Assembly: GCF_900156255.1 (NCBI RefSeq)
Contig: NZ_FTMK01000004.1
Location: forward strand, 62,001 to 126,000
From: Paracoccus thiocyanatus
GTDB taxonomy: Bacteria; Pseudomonadota; Alphaproteobacteria; Rhodobacterales; Rhodobacteraceae
Reading direction: 5' to 3'
DNA length: 64,000 bases
In this document: positions 35,828-46,683 of the stretch, one piece after another
How positions within the stretch are numbered: the first letter of the stretch is position 1
How the letters are laid out: each line of letters opens with the position of its first letter
Made by a program: the position numbers and the translations under genes
The notes under the pieces: model-generated
What the model saw: only the letters and a program-made list of their open reading frames with translations
Database searches by the model: none
What the model was told of the DNA's origin: nothing

Positions 35828-36817
35828 TCAGGCCTCTTGCAGCCTTTGGGCCGGCGTCGCTTCCAGCCAGTCCAGCATCTCGGCCGCCGCCGAATCGGGG
35901 TCGCTGTCGCCTCGGGCCACCGCGTCGCCGATCTCGCGCAGCCGGGCGCGCACCTGCGGGGCGTCGAGCCGCGCCAGCAGCCCGGCGCGCAGTTCCGACA
36001 GGAACCAGTGGCGCGCCTGTTCGGCGCGGCGGGCATCGAAATGCCCATGTTCGCGCCGCCAGTCGGCCAGATGCGTCATGTTGGCCCAGGCCTTGTCGAG
36101 CCCGTCGCCGGTATAAGCGGAAACCGGCAGCGCCTTGGGGAAGCCCGAGGGATCATAGGGGCGCTTGCGCAAGAGCCGCAGCGCGCCGGCGTAATCGGCG
36201 ACCGTGCGCATGGCGGTGTCGCGCAAATCGCCATCGGCCTTGTTGACCAGGATGATGTCGGCGATTTCCATGATGCCGCGCTTGACGCCCTGCAACTCGT
36301 CGCCGCCGGCAGGGGCGAGCAGCAGGATGAACAGGTCCGACATCTCGGCCACCAGGGTTTCGCTTTGCCCGACGCCCACCGTCTCGATCAGCACCACGTC
36401 GAAGCCCGCCGCCTCGCACAGGCGCACGGTTTCGCGGGTGCGCCGAGCGACGCCGCCCAGTTCCGCGCGCGAGGGCGAGGGGCGGATGAAGGCGTTCGGG
36501 TCGCGCGACAGCGTCTCCATCCGAGTCTTGTCGCCCAGGATCGAGCCGCCCGAGCGCGCCGAGCTGGGATCGACGGCCAGCACCGCGACCTTGAGGCCCT
36601 GCGCGGTCAGCATCTTGCCGAAAGCCTCGATAAAGGTGGATTTGCCCACGCCCGGCGTGCCCGACAGGCCGATGCGCAGCGCCTGGCGCTGCGGCAGCTC
36701 TGCCAGCAGCGCCACGGCGCGGCCGCGGTGGTCGGGGCGGGTGCTTTCGATCAGCGTGATCGCGCGGGACAGCGCGCGGCGATTGCCCTGCGTCAAGGGT
36801 TCGGTCAGTTCGTCCAT
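35828..36817 (-). CDS. meaB: MeaB/ArgK-type G3E GTPase, methylmalonyl-CoA mutase chaperone
   Basis: A 329-residue G-protein that protects and loads B12-dependent methylmalonyl-CoA mutase. Walker A GTPGVGKST lies near residues 52-60, VLAVDPSS near 80, VGVGQSE near 140, and the guanine-specificity NKAD near 190. Upstream in-frame codons exist, but the start at 36817 (MDELTEPL) has a GGAACAGGC spacing site and gives the family length. The mutase itself is not in the window. Confidence 0.92.
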   Translation of the reverse strand: MDELTEPLTQGNRRALSRAITLIESTRPDHRGRAVALLAELPQRQALRIGLSGTPGVGKSTFIEAFGKMLTAQGLKVAVLAVDPSSARSGGSILGDKTRMETLSRDPNAFIRPSPSRAELGGVARRTRETVRLCEAAGFDVVLIETVGVGQSETLVAEMSDLFILLLAPAGGDELQGVKRGIMEIADIILVNKADGDLRDTAMRTVADYAGALRLLRKRPYDPSGFPKALPVSAYTGDGLDKAWANMTHLADWRREHGHFDARRAEQARHWFLSELRAGLLARLDAPQVRARLREIGDAVARGDSDPDSAAAEMLDWLEATPAQRLQEA

Positions 36818-36841
36818 GCCTGTTCCGCTGCGCCGTTGCAA

Positions 36842-36895
36842 CGCGGGGGCCGACTGCCCCCGCACCCCCGTGGATATTTCCACACGGAAGACATG
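36842..36895 (+). repeat. Interspersed GC-stem repeat element, copy A
   Basis: A hairpin GCGGGGGC/GCCCCCGC (36842-36862) is followed by a tail ACCCCCGTGGATATTTCC. It has the same design as the copy at 46684: a C/G-rich stem, a run of C, then GGATATTT. It lies between the divergent meaB and thioredoxin-like genes and may have displaced or supplied transcription signals there. Confidence 0.6.
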
Positions 36896-36962
36896 TAAAC
36901 GCCGCGCGGTTGTGACGACAGCGCCCGAGGGGTAGGAATGGCGCGGAAAAAAGGAGCGGGCA

Positions 36963-37322
36963 ATGCCGACGCGACGGGCGATTCTGGCCGGGATGGCGGC
37001 GATGGCGGCGGGGCCGGGCAGGGCGGCGCCGGGGCTGCAATTGCTGATGGTGCGGCGGCGGGGCTGCGTCTATTGCGCCCAGTGGGATCGCGAGATCGGC
37101 CCGGTCTACGGGCGCCATCCCGAGGGGCGGGCGGCGCCGCTGCTGGTCGTCGACCTGGACGGGCCTTGGCCGGATGGGCTGGTGCTGGCGCGGCGGCCCA
37201 GGCTGACGCCCAGTTTCATCCTGCTGCAAGGCGGGGTCGAACTGGTGCGCGTCGAGGGCTATCCGGGGAGGCAGCAGTTCTTCGGCGTCTTGCGCGACAT
37301 GCTGGCCGTGGCGGCGGGCTGA
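36963..37322 (+). CDS. SoxS-like periplasmic thioredoxin-family protein
   Basis: A 119-residue exported protein. It begins with a signal peptide (residues 1-22) containing twin arginines (TRRAILAG), so Tat export is possible. A single thioredoxin-like active site, Cys35-Val-Tyr-Cys38, lies in [27 protein letters not shown] supplies the cis-Pro loop. Size and motif resemble SoxS of sulfur-oxidising Paracoccus, but no sox genes are near, so a general periplasmic disulfide role is as likely. It is followed by serS 62 bases downstream. Confidence 0.75.
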   Translation: MPTRRAILAGMAAMAAGPGRAAPGLQLLMVRRRGCVYCAQWDREIGPVYGRHPEGRAAPLLVVDLDGPWPDGLVLARRPRLTPSFILLQGGVELVRVEGYPGRQQFFGVLRDMLAVAAG

Positions 37323-37384
37323 GGCTTTCGCCTTGCGCGGGCTTGGGTTATCTGAACCCGCGTAACCTGCCAAAGGAATGGGCC

Positions 37385-38677
37385 ATGCACGACATCCGCG
37401 CCATCCGCGACAACCCCGCCGCCTTCGACGCAGCCCTGGGCCTGCGCAACATGGCCCCGGTTTCGCCCGAGATCCTGTCGCTGGATGCCGACCGCCGCGC
37501 GCGTATCGCAAGCGCCGAGGCGGCGCAGGCCGAGCAGAACCGCGCCAGCAAGGAGGCCGGCGCCGCCAAGGGCCGCGGCGATGATGCCGAGTTCGAGCGG
37601 CTGCGCGCCCTGGTCACCGCCAAGAAGGACGAAACCGCGCGCTTGCAGGCCGAAGCCGCGGCGCTGGACGCCAAGCTGCGCGAATTGCTGCTGGCGGTGC
37701 CGAACCTGCCGCTGGAAAGCGTGCCGGCGGGCCAGGACGAGGCGGACAATGTCGAGATCCGCCGCTGGGGCGAGCCGCGCGAGTTCGGCTTTGCCCCGCG
37801 CGAGCATTTCGAGATCGAGGCTGTCCGCCCCGGCATGGATTTCGAAACCGCCGCCAAGCTGGCCGGGTCGCGATTCGTGGTGCTGAAAGGCGGTGTCGCC
37901 CGCATCCAGCGTGCCCTGGCGCAGTTCATGCTGGACCTGCACAGCCTGGAGCACGGGCTGGAAGAGACCTGGACCCCGGTGCTGGTCCTGTCCGAGATGA
38001 TGGAGGGCACCGGACAATTGCCGAAATTCGGCGAGGACAGCTATCAGACCCGCGAGGGCTGGTGGCTTATTCCCACGGCCGAGGTGACGCTGACCAATAC
38101 CGTGAATGGCGAACTGGTCGATCACGCCAGCCTGCCGCGGCGCATGGTGGCGCATAGCCAGTGCTTCCGGTCCGAGGCGGGAAGCGCCGGACGCGACACC
38201 GCCGGGATGCTGCGCCAGCACCAGTTCGAGAAGGTCGAGATGGTGTCTATCACCGATGCGGAATCGGGGGTGGCCGAACATGCGCGCATGACCCGCTGTG
38301 CCGAGACGGTGCTGGAGCGGCTGGGCCTGCCTTATCGCACCATCGTGCTGTGCGGCGGCGACATGGGCTTTGGCGCCCGCATCACCCACGACCTGGAAGT
38401 CTGGCTGCCCGGACAGGGCCGGTATCGCGAGATTTCCAGCGTCAGCTATTGCGGGGATTTCCAGGCGCGGCGGATGAATGCGCGCTATCGCCCGGCCGGC
38501 GGCGGCAAGCCCGAATTCGTCCATACGCTGAACGGCTCGGGCCTGGCGGTGGGGCGTGCGCTGATCGCGGTGCTGGAGAACGGCCAGCAGGAGGATGGAT
38601 CGGTGATCCTGCCCGAGGCGCTGCATCCCTATTTGGGCGGTCGCACCCGGCTTGACGTGGACGGCGTGCTGCGCTGA
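37385..38677 (+). CDS. serS: Seryl-tRNA synthetase
   Basis: A 430-residue class II synthetase that charges tRNA(Ser) and, where present, tRNA(Sec). An N-terminal coiled-coil arm (about residues 25-105) precedes the catalytic core. Motif 2 contains [20 protein letters not shown] and motif 3 contains [24 protein letters not shown] lies seven bases before the ATG at 37385. Length is typical. Product Ser-tRNA(Sec) would be the substrate of the SelA encoded at 25885. Confidence 0.97.
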   Translation: MHDIRAIRDNPAAFDAALGLRNMAPVSPEILSLDADRRARIASAEAAQAEQNRASKEAGAAKGRGDDAEFERLRALVTAKKDETARLQAEAAALDAKLRELLLAVPNLPLESVPAGQDEADNVEIRRWGEPREFGFAPREHFEIEAVRPGMDFETAAKLAGSRFVVLKGGVARIQRALAQFMLDLHSLEHGLEETWTPVLVLSEMMEGTGQLPKFGEDSYQTREGWWLIPTAEVTLTNTVNGELVDHASLPRRMVAHSQCFRSEAGSAGRDTAGMLRQHQFEKVEMVSITDAESGVAEHARMTRCAETVLERLGLPYRTIVLCGGDMGFGARITHDLEVWLPGQGRYREISSVSYCGDFQARRMNARYRPAGGGKPEFVHTLNGSGLAVGRALIAVLENGQQEDGSVILPEALHPYLGGRTRLDVDGVLR

Positions 38678-38733
38678 GCCGATAAAAGAGCCGCCGGGCG
38701 AAACCGGCCGCAAGCGGGCGGCGTTTCCTGCGC

Positions 38734-39540
38734 ATGTCTCGCATGGCCGCCTTGTTGCTGATCCTTGGGGTGCTGGCCTTCGTGGCCAGCACGCTGGTTT
38801 ACGCGCTGCAACCGGGGGCGGGGGTCGATCCGTCCCTGGGACCTGCCCCCTGGCAAGCGGGACCGCAGGGGCCGCCGCCGGTGCCGGTCGACCTGCCCGC
38901 CCTGTTCCTGCGTCCGCGGGGGCTGTGGATGGGCGGGCTATTGGCCGCAGTCTGGGCGGCGCTGGCGTATCACGCCGGGCGGCGCTGGTTCGAAGGGCGG
39001 CAGGTGCGCGCCGCCGCGACCTTGGGCGTCAAGCAAGGCCCGGTCCAGAACCATAAGCGCGGCGCCGGCGGGGCCGAGGCTTTGCCGTTGATCCTGGGGC
39101 TGCTGGCCGGGGCGGCCTGGCCGTGGTTGTGGCCGGCCCAGCCCTTTTACGCTTTTCTGCTGTCCGCGGCGATGCTGGCCGGCTTCCTGGTCGCCGCGAT
39201 GCGCGACATTCACGTCGGCGGCCATGTGCGGCGCAGTTCCTCGCTGGGCTTCGTGGCGGGCTGGGGGGTGCTGGCCTGCCTGGCCGTGCTGACCGGGTTG
39301 CTGCGCGACCGGCTGGGGCTGCCGCAAGAGGGCGCGGCCATCGCCGCCCTGCTGATCGGATCGGTCGCGGCGGTCCGGGTGCAGTTGCGGCTGGAGCGGC
39401 GGATCGGCTTCAGCCTGGCGCTGATCTGGGGGCTGATCGGCGTGGCGGCCAGCACCGTGACCACCGATGCGGCCATCGCCACCATGACCGTCATCGCCAT
39501 TGCCATCGTGGCCGTGGCGCTGGTGCGGGTGATGACCTAG
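38734..39540 (+). CDS. Hypothetical multi-pass membrane protein
   Basis: A 268-residue protein that I cannot assign. An N-terminal hydrophobic segment (residues 5-25) is followed by a proline-rich loop, then about six more hydrophobic helices (roughly 64-82, 117-132, 137-155, 170-190, 203-217 and 225-266). The extreme C-terminus is strongly hydrophobic. No motif stands out. It follows serS by 56 bases. Its TAG shares the bases CTAG with the stop of der on the other strand. Confidence 0.7.
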   Translation: MSRMAALLLILGVLAFVASTLVYALQPGAGVDPSLGPAPWQAGPQGPPPVPVDLPALFLRPRGLWMGGLLAAVWAALAYHAGRRWFEGRQVRAAATLGVKQGPVQNHKRGAGGAEALPLILGLLAGAAWPWLWPAQPFYAFLLSAAMLAGFLVAAMRDIHVGGHVRRSSSLGFVAGWGVLACLAVLTGLLRDRLGLPQEGAAIAALLIGSVAAVRVQLRLERRIGFSLALIWGLIGVAASTVTTDAAIATMTVIAIAIVAVALVRVMT

Positions 39541-41003
39541 CTGCCTTTGGGCTTTTGGCGCTGCTTGTGCTTGGAGAGCGCGCCGGACTGGCTGATCTTG
39601 CTGGCCTTGTCCCGGTATGGGTTCTTGGTGCCCTGGTCGCGGAAGGTCAGCCGGATCGGCGTGCCCGGCATGTCGAAATCTGCCCGCAGCCCGTTGATCA
39701 GGTAGCGCTGGTAGCTGTCGGGCAGCTTGTCGGTATGGGTCGCCATGACGACAAAGGCCGGCGGCCGGGTCTTGACCTGGGTCATGTAGCGCAGCCGGAT
39801 CCGGCGGCCGCCGGGTGCGGGCGGCGGATGCGCCTCGGTCATCGCGCCCAGCCATTGGTTCAGCCGCGCGGTCGGGATGCGGCGGTTCCAGACCTCATGC
39901 GCCTTCAGGACGGCGTTGTGCAGCCGGTCCAGCCCCTTGCCGGTGCGGGCCGAAACCGTGACCAGCGGCGCGCCCTTGAGCTGCGGCAACAGCCGCTCGA
40001 ACGCCTCGCGCAGTTCCTTGAGCTTTTCGGGCTTGTCCTCTTCCAGGTCCCATTTGTTCGCGGCGACGACCACGGCGCGGCCCTCGGTCTCGGCGAAATC
40101 GGCGATGCGCAGGTCCTGCTGTTCAAAGGGAATGCCCACGTCCAGAAGCACCACCACCACCTCGGCAAAGCGCACGGCGCGCAACCCGTCGGCGACGGAA
40201 AGCTTTTCCACCTTGTCGGTCACGCGCGCCTTCTTGCGCATCCCGGCGGTGTCGAAGATGCGCACCGGCGTGCCCATGAAATCCGTGCTGACGCTGATCG
40301 AATCGCGGGTGATACCGGCTTCGGGTCCGGTCAGCAGCCGGTCCTCGCCCAGGATCTTGTTGATGAGGGTGGATTTTCCGGCATTGGGCCGGCCGATCAC
40401 CGCGACCTGCAAGGGTTTCTGCGCGCTGGGGCGCCAGTCCTCGACCTCTTCGCCATCCTCGACGGCGACATCGGTTTCGGGGGTTTGCTGGACGTTCTGG
40501 GCCTCGAACTCTTCGGCCAGCGGGACCAGCGCGCGATAAAGGTCGTCCATCCCCTCGCCATGCTCGGCCGATAGACGCAGGGGCTCGCCCAGCCCCAGAG
40601 CATAGGCCTCCATCGCGCCCGCCTCGCCGGCGCGGCCCTCGGCCTTGTTGGCGGCCAGGATGACGTGCTTGGCCCGCTTGCGCAGGATATCGGCGAAATA
40701 TTCGTCGGCAGCGGTCACGCCGACGCGGGCGTCGATCACGAACAGGCAGACATCGGCCTCATCGACCGCGCGCTCGGTCAAGCGGCGCATCCGGCCTTGC
40801 AGGCTGTCGTCCTCGGCCATTTCCAGCCCGGCCGAATCGATGACGATAAAGCGCAGATCGCCCAGCCGGCCCGCGCCTTCGCGCAGGTCGCGGGTCACGC
40901 CGGGCTGGTCGTCGACCAGCGCCAGCCGCTTGCCGACAAGGCGGTTGAACAGCGTGGATTTGCCGACATTGGGACGCCCGACAATGGCGAGGGTAAAGCT
41001 CAT
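39537..41003 (-). CDS. der: Ribosome-assembly GTPase Der (EngA)
   Basis: A 488-residue double GTPase needed for 50S maturation. The first G domain has [11 protein letters not shown] at residue 9 and the second has [11 protein letters not shown] near residue 210. NKAE and NKWD supply base specificity. A C-terminal KH-like domain and a basic tail ([11 protein letters not shown]) contact rRNA. It overlaps the bamB stop (ATGA), giving the common order yfgM-bamB-der. Confidence 0.97.
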   Translation of the reverse strand: MSFTLAIVGRPNVGKSTLFNRLVGKRLALVDDQPGVTRDLREGAGRLGDLRFIVIDSAGLEMAEDDSLQGRMRRLTERAVDEADVCLFVIDARVGVTAADEYFADILRKRAKHVILAANKAEGRAGEAGAMEAYALGLGEPLRLSAEHGEGMDDLYRALVPLAEEFEAQNVQQTPETDVAVEDGEEVEDWRPSAQKPLQVAVIGRPNAGKSTLINKILGEDRLLTGPEAGITRDSISVSTDFMGTPVRIFDTAGMRKKARVTDKVEKLSVADGLRAVRFAEVVVVLLDVGIPFEQQDLRIADFAETEGRAVVVAANKWDLEEDKPEKLKELREAFERLLPQLKGAPLVTVSARTGKGLDRLHNAVLKAHEVWNRRIPTARLNQWLGAMTEAHPPPAPGGRRIRLRYMTQVKTRPPAFVVMATHTDKLPDSYQRYLINGLRADFDMPGTPIRLTFRDQGTKNPYRDKASKISQSGALSKHKQRQKPKGS

Positions 41004-42322
41004 CTGTATGCGATCAACTGGCCGTCATGGGTGACGACGTAAAGGGTCTGGCCCGCGACGGCCGGGCCTGCTGCGGCGCCGCCCGGAATCTGGGCGGTGC
41101 CGATCAGCGCGCCCGAGGCGGGATCGAAGACGCGCAGATAGCCGTCCGACGAGGCAAGGTAAAGCCTGGATCCCGCCAGCACCGGGCCGTAATGGTTCCA
41201 GACCCGGTCCTGCTTGCGGATGACCTGTTCGGTAAAATAGGGCAGCTTCTGCGCCCAGACCCGGCTGCCATTGGCCGCGTCCAGCCGGATCAGCTGCGCC
41301 TGGTCGTTGACCAGGAAGACCGAGTTGCCGGCCGCCAGCACCGGGCTGGCCGCACCTTCGCGCGCGTGCCATTTCATCGCGCCGCTGGCCAGGTCATAGG
41401 CGCCGACGCCGCCGGCGCTGGTGCCGGCGTAAAGTGTGTTGCCCTGGATGACCGGGTCGCCGGTCATGTCGCGGAAATAGCTGACCGCGCGGCCCAGCCG
41501 GGTGCCGCCGACATTGGCGACCCAAAGCTGGCTGCCGTCGCCGGCATCGACGCCGGTCAGCGCGCCGGTGTTCGAGGGAAAGACCACCGTGCCGCCCGAT
41601 ACCGCGGGGGCGGTGGCGCCCATCACCCCGGCCATGTCCTTGTTGCCGAAGCTGCGCCACAGCACCTTGCCGTCATTGGCGCGCACCGCCCAGCCGGTCT
41701 GTTCGCGGTCCAGCACATAGACCACGCCATTCGCGACCGTTGGCGCGCCGCCGATGGTCGAGCCGACCTTCTGCCGCCAGGCGACGCCGCCGGTGCGAGC
41801 ATCCAGCGCCACCAGCTCGCCATAGCCGGTCGAGGCGAAGACGCGGTTGCCCGCAAAGGCCAGCCCGCCGCCCGAGACGCTGCGGCCGCTTTCCCCGGCC
41901 GGGCGCAGATCGACGCTCCAGGCCCGGCCGCCGCCGGTGGTGGTGGCGGTGACGGTGGACTGGCTGTCCAGCGTAAAGGCCAAGCCGCCCGCGACCACCG
42001 GCTCGGCGGTGATGCGGTGGCGCTTGTCCGATCCCGTGCCGATGGGCGCGGCCCAGACGCGGCGGGTGCCCGCGCCCAGGGCGACATTGCCCGGCGCATG
42101 GGCGGCATTGCCGGCGCGCTGCGGCCAGTCGGCATTGGCGCGCATCGGCGGCAGGGACAGGGCGGCGGTGGTCGGCGCCTGCGCGCCCTGAACCGCGGGG
42201 CTGTCGGGCGACAGCACGGCGCGGGGGTCCAGCCGCTCTCCGGGCAGGATCGTGTCACGCTCGGCGCAAGCCGAAAGGGCGGTCAGGCCAGCCAGAGCGG
42301 CGATCAGGGACAGCCTCGTCAT
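41000..42322 (-). CDS. bamB: Outer-membrane assembly lipoprotein BamB
   Basis: A 440-residue lipoprotein with a lipobox LSAC (Cys19) and a PQQ-like beta-propeller whose blades repeat patterns such as [15 protein letters not shown] and [17 protein letters not shown]. As part of the BAM complex it helps insert beta-barrels into the outer membrane. Its place between yfgM and der matches other proteobacteria. Confidence 0.92.
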   Translation of the reverse strand: MTRLSLIAALAGLTALSACAERDTILPGERLDPRAVLSPDSPAVQGAQAPTTAALSLPPMRANADWPQRAGNAAHAPGNVALGAGTRRVWAAPIGTGSDKRHRITAEPVVAGGLAFTLDSQSTVTATTTGGGRAWSVDLRPAGESGRSVSGGGLAFAGNRVFASTGYGELVALDARTGGVAWRQKVGSTIGGAPTVANGVVYVLDREQTGWAVRANDGKVLWRSFGNKDMAGVMGATAPAVSGGTVVFPSNTGALTGVDAGDGSQLWVANVGGTRLGRAVSYFRDMTGDPVIQGNTLYAGTSAGGVGAYDLASGAMKWHAREGAASPVLAAGNSVFLVNDQAQLIRLDAANGSRVWAQKLPYFTEQVIRKQDRVWNHYGPVLAGSRLYLASSDGYLRVFDPASGALIGTAQIPGGAAAGPAVAGQTLYVVTHDGQLIAYR

Positions 42323-42403
42323 CGCTTTCTCCTTTGTCCGGGCCGGGGGCGGATCGGGGTCGGCCGCGGGCGCATTGCTTCGGTTCGCCGTTCCGCCGGC
42401 CGC

Positions 42404-43111
42404 CTAGTTCGGGGCCGCTCCCGGCAGCGGCTGGGGGACGGTCTGGGGACCGGCACCCTCGCCCTGCCGCGGCTCGGCGCCCAGGGTGATCATCATCTCG
42501 GACAGGCGACGGCGCAAGGATTCGGACAGCCCGTCCTTTTGCTGGATCTGGCCGATCAGCATCACCGCGTCCTCGGTGCGGCCGGCGCCGATCAGCGCCA
42601 CCGCCTTCTGTTCCAGGGCCAGCAACTCGAACGGGGCGCCGGGCTTGGACAGTTCGGCCAGCAGCCGGTCGCGCTCGGCCGCATCCATTGCGGGGCCCGC
42701 GGCCATCACCGCCTTGAGCAGCGCCAGATCGTGCAGCACCGGGTCGTCGCGCAGCGTCGCCGCGGCCGCCTTGAGCCGCTCGGCCGCCTTTTGCGACAGC
42801 CCGGCTTCGGCCTCGGCGCCGGCGGCCAGCATTTCGGCAAGCGCCTTGCGCCCGGCTCCGCCGGCGGGATCGACGGCCGACAGCGCGGCGACCGGATCGT
42901 CGCCCTGCCGCGCGGCCGTGATCGCATCGCCCCAGGTCCTGGCCCGGCTTTCGGCCTGGCTGCCCGACCATTCGCGCCAGGCCGCGCCGCCGACGATGCC
43001 CAGGATCACCAGCAGCGCAACCCAGCCATAGCGGCGGAACAGCGTGAACAGCCGGTCGCGACGCAGGTCTTCGGTCACTTCGTCGATGAAGCTGTCGTTC
43101 TGATTGGCCAT
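42404..43111 (-). CDS. YfgM-like membrane-anchored TPR protein
   Basis: A 235-residue protein with a short cytoplasmic N-terminus (NDSFIDEVTEDLRRDRL), one transmembrane helix at about 28-48 and a periplasmic helical, TPR-like domain. In E. coli YfgM is an ancillary partner of SecYEG and periplasmic chaperones. The match rests on architecture and on its position upstream of bamB-der. It leads this three-gene operon. Confidence 0.85.
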   Translation of the reverse strand: MANQNDSFIDEVTEDLRRDRLFTLFRRYGWVALLVILGIVGGAAWREWSGSQAESRARTWGDAITAARQGDDPVAALSAVDPAGGAGRKALAEMLAAGAEAEAGLSQKAAERLKAAAATLRDDPVLHDLALLKAVMAAGPAMDAAERDRLLAELSKPGAPFELLALEQKAVALIGAGRTEDAVMLIGQIQQKDGLSESLRRRLSEMMITLGAEPRQGEGAGPQTVPQPLPGAAPN

Positions 43112-43154
43112 GTCGCCGTCCCCGAATGCTCTTTGGCGCTTTCTATACGGGGTT

Positions 43155-44066
43155 TCACCCGTTTGCCAATGGCAGGCCGCGGCGGGACTGCCACAGCGCC
43201 GCCGCGGAATAGATCGCCAGGGCCGCCCAGATCATCGCAAAGGCAGCCATGTGCCAGCCGGTGAAGGCTTCGCCAAACAGCAGCACCGCGCAAAGAAATT
43301 GCAGCGTCGGGTTCAGGTAGAACATCAGCCCCAGCGTCGCCATTCCGACCCGGCGCGCGGCATAGCTGAACAGGATCAGCGGCACCGCCGTCACCGCCCC
43401 CGAGGCGACCAGCAATAGTGAAACCGGCAGGTCCGCGCCAAAGCCCAGCGGCTGCGCCAGCGGCGCCGGCATCAGGCCAAGCGCCTGCGGGACCAGCCAT
43501 GCCAGGGCCAGCGGGGCCAGCAGCGCTACTTCGGCCGCGACCGACAGCACCGGACCCAAGGGTAGCGCCTTCTTGGCGATACCGTAAAGCACGAAGCTGC
43601 CGGCCAGCCCCAGGCTGATCCAGGGCGCGACCCCCAGCCCCCAGGTCAGCAGCGCCACCGCCAGCGCCGCCAAGGCCACGGCCAGCCCCTGCATTCGCGT
43701 CAGGCTTTCGCCGAAAAGCAGCACCCCGGCCAGCACCGCGGCCAGCGGGAAGATGTAATAGCCCAGCGAGCTTTGCACCACATGGCCGCTTTGGACCGCC
43801 CAGATGAACAGGCCCCAATTGGTCGAAACCGTCAGCGCCGCCAAGCCGATGCGCCGCCAGTGCCGCCCCGTCAGGGCGGCGCGCAAATCGCCCAGCCTGC
43901 CCTGGATGCCCAGCACGACCAGAAACAGCAGCAGGGACCACAGGGTGCGATGGGCCAGCACCTCGGCGGTGGGCACCCCCGCCAGCGCCCGATAAAAGAT
44001 CGGCGACAGGCCCCATGTCACGCAGACCGCGATCATTGCCCAGAAGCCCTTGCTCCATTCGCTCAT
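43155..44066 (-). CDS. rarD: RarD-type EamA/DMT family transporter
   Basis: A 303-residue integral membrane protein with about ten helices arranged as two EamA repeats. The start WSKGFWAMIAVCVTWGLSPI and TNWGLFIWAVQSGHVVQSSL are typical of the RarD branch. AAAGGA precedes the ATG. Substrate is unknown; drug or metabolite export is the usual annotation. Confidence 0.88.
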   Translation of the reverse strand: MSEWSKGFWAMIAVCVTWGLSPIFYRALAGVPTAEVLAHRTLWSLLLFLVVLGIQGRLGDLRAALTGRHWRRIGLAALTVSTNWGLFIWAVQSGHVVQSSLGYYIFPLAAVLAGVLLFGESLTRMQGLAVALAALAVALLTWGLGVAPWISLGLAGSFVLYGIAKKALPLGPVLSVAAEVALLAPLALAWLVPQALGLMPAPLAQPLGFGADLPVSLLLVASGAVTAVPLILFSYAARRVGMATLGLMFYLNPTLQFLCAVLLFGEAFTGWHMAAFAMIWAALAIYSAAALWQSRRGLPLANG

Positions 44067-44144
44067 GCGTCGTTCCTTTGCCTGTCGCCAGCCATGCGGG
44101 CGATTCGCGCCAAGGGCAAGGGCGTCCGGCCCAGGCGCGCGCGC

Positions 44145-44681
44145 TTAGTCCTTTCCCCAATGCCGGGCTGCCCGCCGCGCGGGCCAGCGGGACAGGGCGC
44201 GAACCTCTAGCGGATCGCCCGGCGCGACGGCGGCGGCCAGCCACAGCAGATCGCGACGTGCCATGGCGATGCAGCCGGCCGTCGGAAAGCCGGGCCGGCG
44301 CCATTGATGCAGGAAGATCGCCGAACCCAGGCCCGGCCGGGCCTGCGGATGGTTCCAGTCCGTCACCAGCACGATGTCGTAAAGCGGATCGGGGCGCCGC
44401 ATCGCCTCGTGGCTGGGGGTGAAGGGCGCGCGCACCGGCTGGTTATAGGCCGCATGGCCTGATGCATCGCACCACAGATCGCCCGGCAGGATCGGCCGCG
44501 CCCAGGCGTTCGGCCGCGCCACCCGGTCGGGGCGGTAAAGCAGGCCGACGATGCGATGCAGGCCAATCGGCGTCGCCCCGTCGCCTTCGCGCTTCTCGGC
44601 GCGGATGCCGCCGCGCCCCACCGAACAGGGAATGAGCCGCGAGCCCGCCCGCAGCCCCATGGGCGTCAGGGCCAGCCTCAT
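44145..44681 (-). CDS. L,D-transpeptidase (YkuD-like) family protein
   Basis: A 178-residue protein with the catalytic signature of the family: SAIFLHQW, followed about ten residues later by PTAGCIAM, where the Cys is the nucleophile. Family enzymes cross-link peptidoglycan or attach proteins to it. I see no obvious signal peptide, so a non-classical export route or a misplaced start is possible. Its ATG overlaps the ribA stop (ATGA). Confidence 0.8.
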   Translation of the reverse strand: MRLALTPMGLRAGSRLIPCSVGRGGIRAEKREGDGATPIGLHRIVGLLYRPDRVARPNAWARPILPGDLWCDASGHAAYNQPVRAPFTPSHEAMRRPDPLYDIVLVTDWNHPQARPGLGSAIFLHQWRRPGFPTAGCIAMARRDLLWLAAAVAPGDPLEVRALSRWPARRAARHWGKD

Positions 44682-45739
44682 AGCAGATGGCCGGATTTCG
44701 CGGCCTTCACGTCCAGATAGCCGGTATTGTGGCGATTGCGGGGCGTGATCAGCGGCACCCGCTCGGCCACGCGGATGCCGTGGCCCTCCAGCATCGCCAC
44801 CTTTTTCGGATTGTTGGTCATCAGCCGCACCGCGTCGAAGCCCATCTTCTTCAGGATGCCGGCGCCGATGCGGAAATCGCGCTCGTCATCCTCGAATCCC
44901 AGGCGGTGATTGGCCTCGACCGTGTCGAAACCCTGGTTTTGCAGGGCATAGGCGCGCATCTTGTTGGCCAGGCCGATGCCCCGCCCCTCTTGGTTCAGGT
45001 AAAGCAGCACCCCTTCGCCGGCCTGGCCCATGGCGGCCAGCGCGGCATGTAGCTGCGGCCCGCAATCGCATTTCAGGCTGCCCAGCACGTCGCCGGTGAA
45101 ACAGGCCGAATGCAGCCGCGCCAGCACCGGCGCCGCGCGCGAGGGGGCGCCGATCTCGACCGCGTAATGCTCGGCCTCGCCGGTGTCGGGGCGAAAGATG
45201 TGCAGCTTGGCGTTCTCGGCCGCCAGCAAGGGCAGGCGGGCGGCGGCGACGGGGGCCATCGCCGCCTCGGTCGCCATCTGCGCCAGCGCCGGGCCGGGCG
45301 ACAGCCGCGTCAGCCCCTCGGCCGGCCCGACTGCCGCAACCACCAGCACGGCGGGCAGAAGCTGCGCCGATTTTGCCAGCGCGATGCCGGCCCGATGCGC
45401 GTCCACGTCGCCGCCGCGCGGGCTGCGGAAGGGGCCCTTCATCGGCGTCATCAGGTCGCCCGCCGGATCGGCCACCGCCCGCAGCCAGGCCAGATCGGCG
45501 TCGCCCGGCACCTCGACCCGCGCCAGGTCGCCGTCATAGACGCGCACCTTCAGCGTTTCTGCCCGCGGGCCGGTGATGGCCAGGACGGCGGGGCCAAGCG
45601 CGCGCATCGCCTCTAGCCGGTCGGCCCGCAGCGTCTCGGCCGCGGCGACAAGCTGGTCGCCGATCACCACCGGCAGGCCGATGCGCAGATCGGCGCGGGC
45701 GCGCGACAGGGTTTCGGTCAGGGTCGGGATCAGGGTCAT
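44678..45739 (-). CDS. ribA: GTP cyclohydrolase II with a degenerate N-terminal domain
   Basis: A 353-residue protein. The C-terminal part (from about residue 150) is RibA: zinc cysteines in [18 protein letters not shown], the QEGRGIGL loop and [12 protein letters not shown]. It opens GTP to the pyrimidine precursor of riboflavin. The N-terminal 150 residues take the place of the RibB half of RibBA but show none of its acidic metal motif, so dihydroxybutanone phosphate synthase activity is unlikely. RibB must be encoded elsewhere. Confidence 0.9.
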   Translation of the reverse strand: MTLIPTLTETLSRARADLRIGLPVVIGDQLVAAAETLRADRLEAMRALGPAVLAITGPRAETLKVRVYDGDLARVEVPGDADLAWLRAVADPAGDLMTPMKGPFRSPRGGDVDAHRAGIALAKSAQLLPAVLVVAAVGPAEGLTRLSPGPALAQMATEAAMAPVAAARLPLLAAENAKLHIFRPDTGEAEHYAVEIGAPSRAAPVLARLHSACFTGDVLGSLKCDCGPQLHAALAAMGQAGEGVLLYLNQEGRGIGLANKMRAYALQNQGFDTVEANHRLGFEDDERDFRIGAGILKKMGFDAVRLMTNNPKKVAMLEGHGIRVAERVPLITPRNRHNTGYLDVKAAKSGHLL

Positions 45740-45872
45740 CGGGCCAGCATGGTTGAAACAATCTGAAACATAGGGCGGGTTTCCGACAACTCCATGTGAG
45801 AATTGCCGCAATCCTCTGGACGCCCGCCGCAGCGCGCCGCAACTTTCCGCCATAACGCCAAAGGAGGCAAGA

Positions 45873-46559
45873 ATGGCCGGACTGAAAAAGATCCTGCTGG
45901 TCGATGACGAGGATGACCTGCGCGAGGCCCTGGCCGAACAACTGGTCGCCACCGAGGATTTCGAGGTGTTCGAGGCCGGTTCGGGCCACGAGGCGGTCGA
46001 GCGGACCAAGGGTGCGATCTTCGACCTGGTGGTGCTGGACGTGGGCCTGCCCGATACCGACGGGCGCGAGCTGTGCAAGCGGCTGCGCAAGCAGGGGGTG
46101 AAATGCCCCATCGTCATGCTGACCGGCCACGATACCGATGCCGACACCATCCTGGGGCTGGATTCGGGGGCGAACGACTATATCACCAAGCCGTTCAAGT
46201 TCCCGGTGCTGCTGGCGCGGCTGCGCGCGCAACTGCGCACGCATGAGCAGTCCGAGGACGCGATCTTCCAGCTTGGCCCCTATACGTTCAAGCCGGCGAT
46301 GAAGATGCTGATCGACCAGAAGGACCGCAAGATCCGGCTGACGGAAAAGGAAACCAATATCCTGAAGTTCCTTTACCGGGCCCAGGACGGGGTGGTGGCG
46401 CGCGACGTGCTCTTGCACGAGGTCTGGGGTTACAATGCCGGCGTGACCACCCATACGCTGGAGACGCATATCTATCGGCTGCGCCAGAAGATCGAGCCCG
46501 ATCCCTCGAACGCGCGGCTGCTGGTGACAGAGTCCGGCGGCTATCGGCTGGTCGCCTGA
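45873..46559 (+). CDS. cenR: OmpR-family response regulator, CenR type
   Basis: A 228-residue regulator. The receiver has the acidic pocket Asp11-Asp12 and phosphorylation site Asp56 in [13 protein letters not shown] winged-helix output domain follows ([34 protein letters not shown]). The sequence is very close to the conserved alphaproteobacterial envelope regulator CenR as I remember it. No kinase is adjacent. AAAGGAGG before the ATG is a strong ribosome site, and two hairpins follow the gene. Confidence 0.85.
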   Translation: MAGLKKILLVDDEDDLREALAEQLVATEDFEVFEAGSGHEAVERTKGAIFDLVVLDVGLPDTDGRELCKRLRKQGVKCPIVMLTGHDTDADTILGLDSGANDYITKPFKFPVLLARLRAQLRTHEQSEDAIFQLGPYTFKPAMKMLIDQKDRKIRLTEKETNILKFLYRAQDGVVARDVLLHEVWGYNAGVTTHTLETHIYRLRQKIEPDPSNARLLVTESGGYRLVA

Positions 46560-46573
46560 GCCGTCGGGGGACG

Positions 46574-46603
46574 GAACCCGCGCAAGGGTTGCGGGTTCTG
46601 TCT
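46574..46603 (+). terminator. Hairpin terminator after cenR
   Basis: GAACCCGC/GCGGGTTC with a 9-base loop, starting 15 bases after the cenR stop, followed by a weak T-rich TGTCT. A stronger hairpin lies 36 bases further on. Confidence 0.65.
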
Positions 46604-46638
46604 GCCAAGCCCGGTGGCCGGAGGATGCGGCCACGAAA

Positions 46639-46675
46639 AAAACCCGGCCCCGACTGGCGGCCGGGTTTTCCCTTT
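46639..46675 (+). terminator. Second, strong terminator after cenR
   Basis: An 11-base stem AAAACCCGGCC/GGCCGGGTTTT with a nine-base loop, followed by TCCCTTTT. A runs on the left make it usable in both directions. It insulates cenR from the DNA-repair operon. Confidence 0.85.
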
Positions 46676-46683
46676 TGCGGCGT

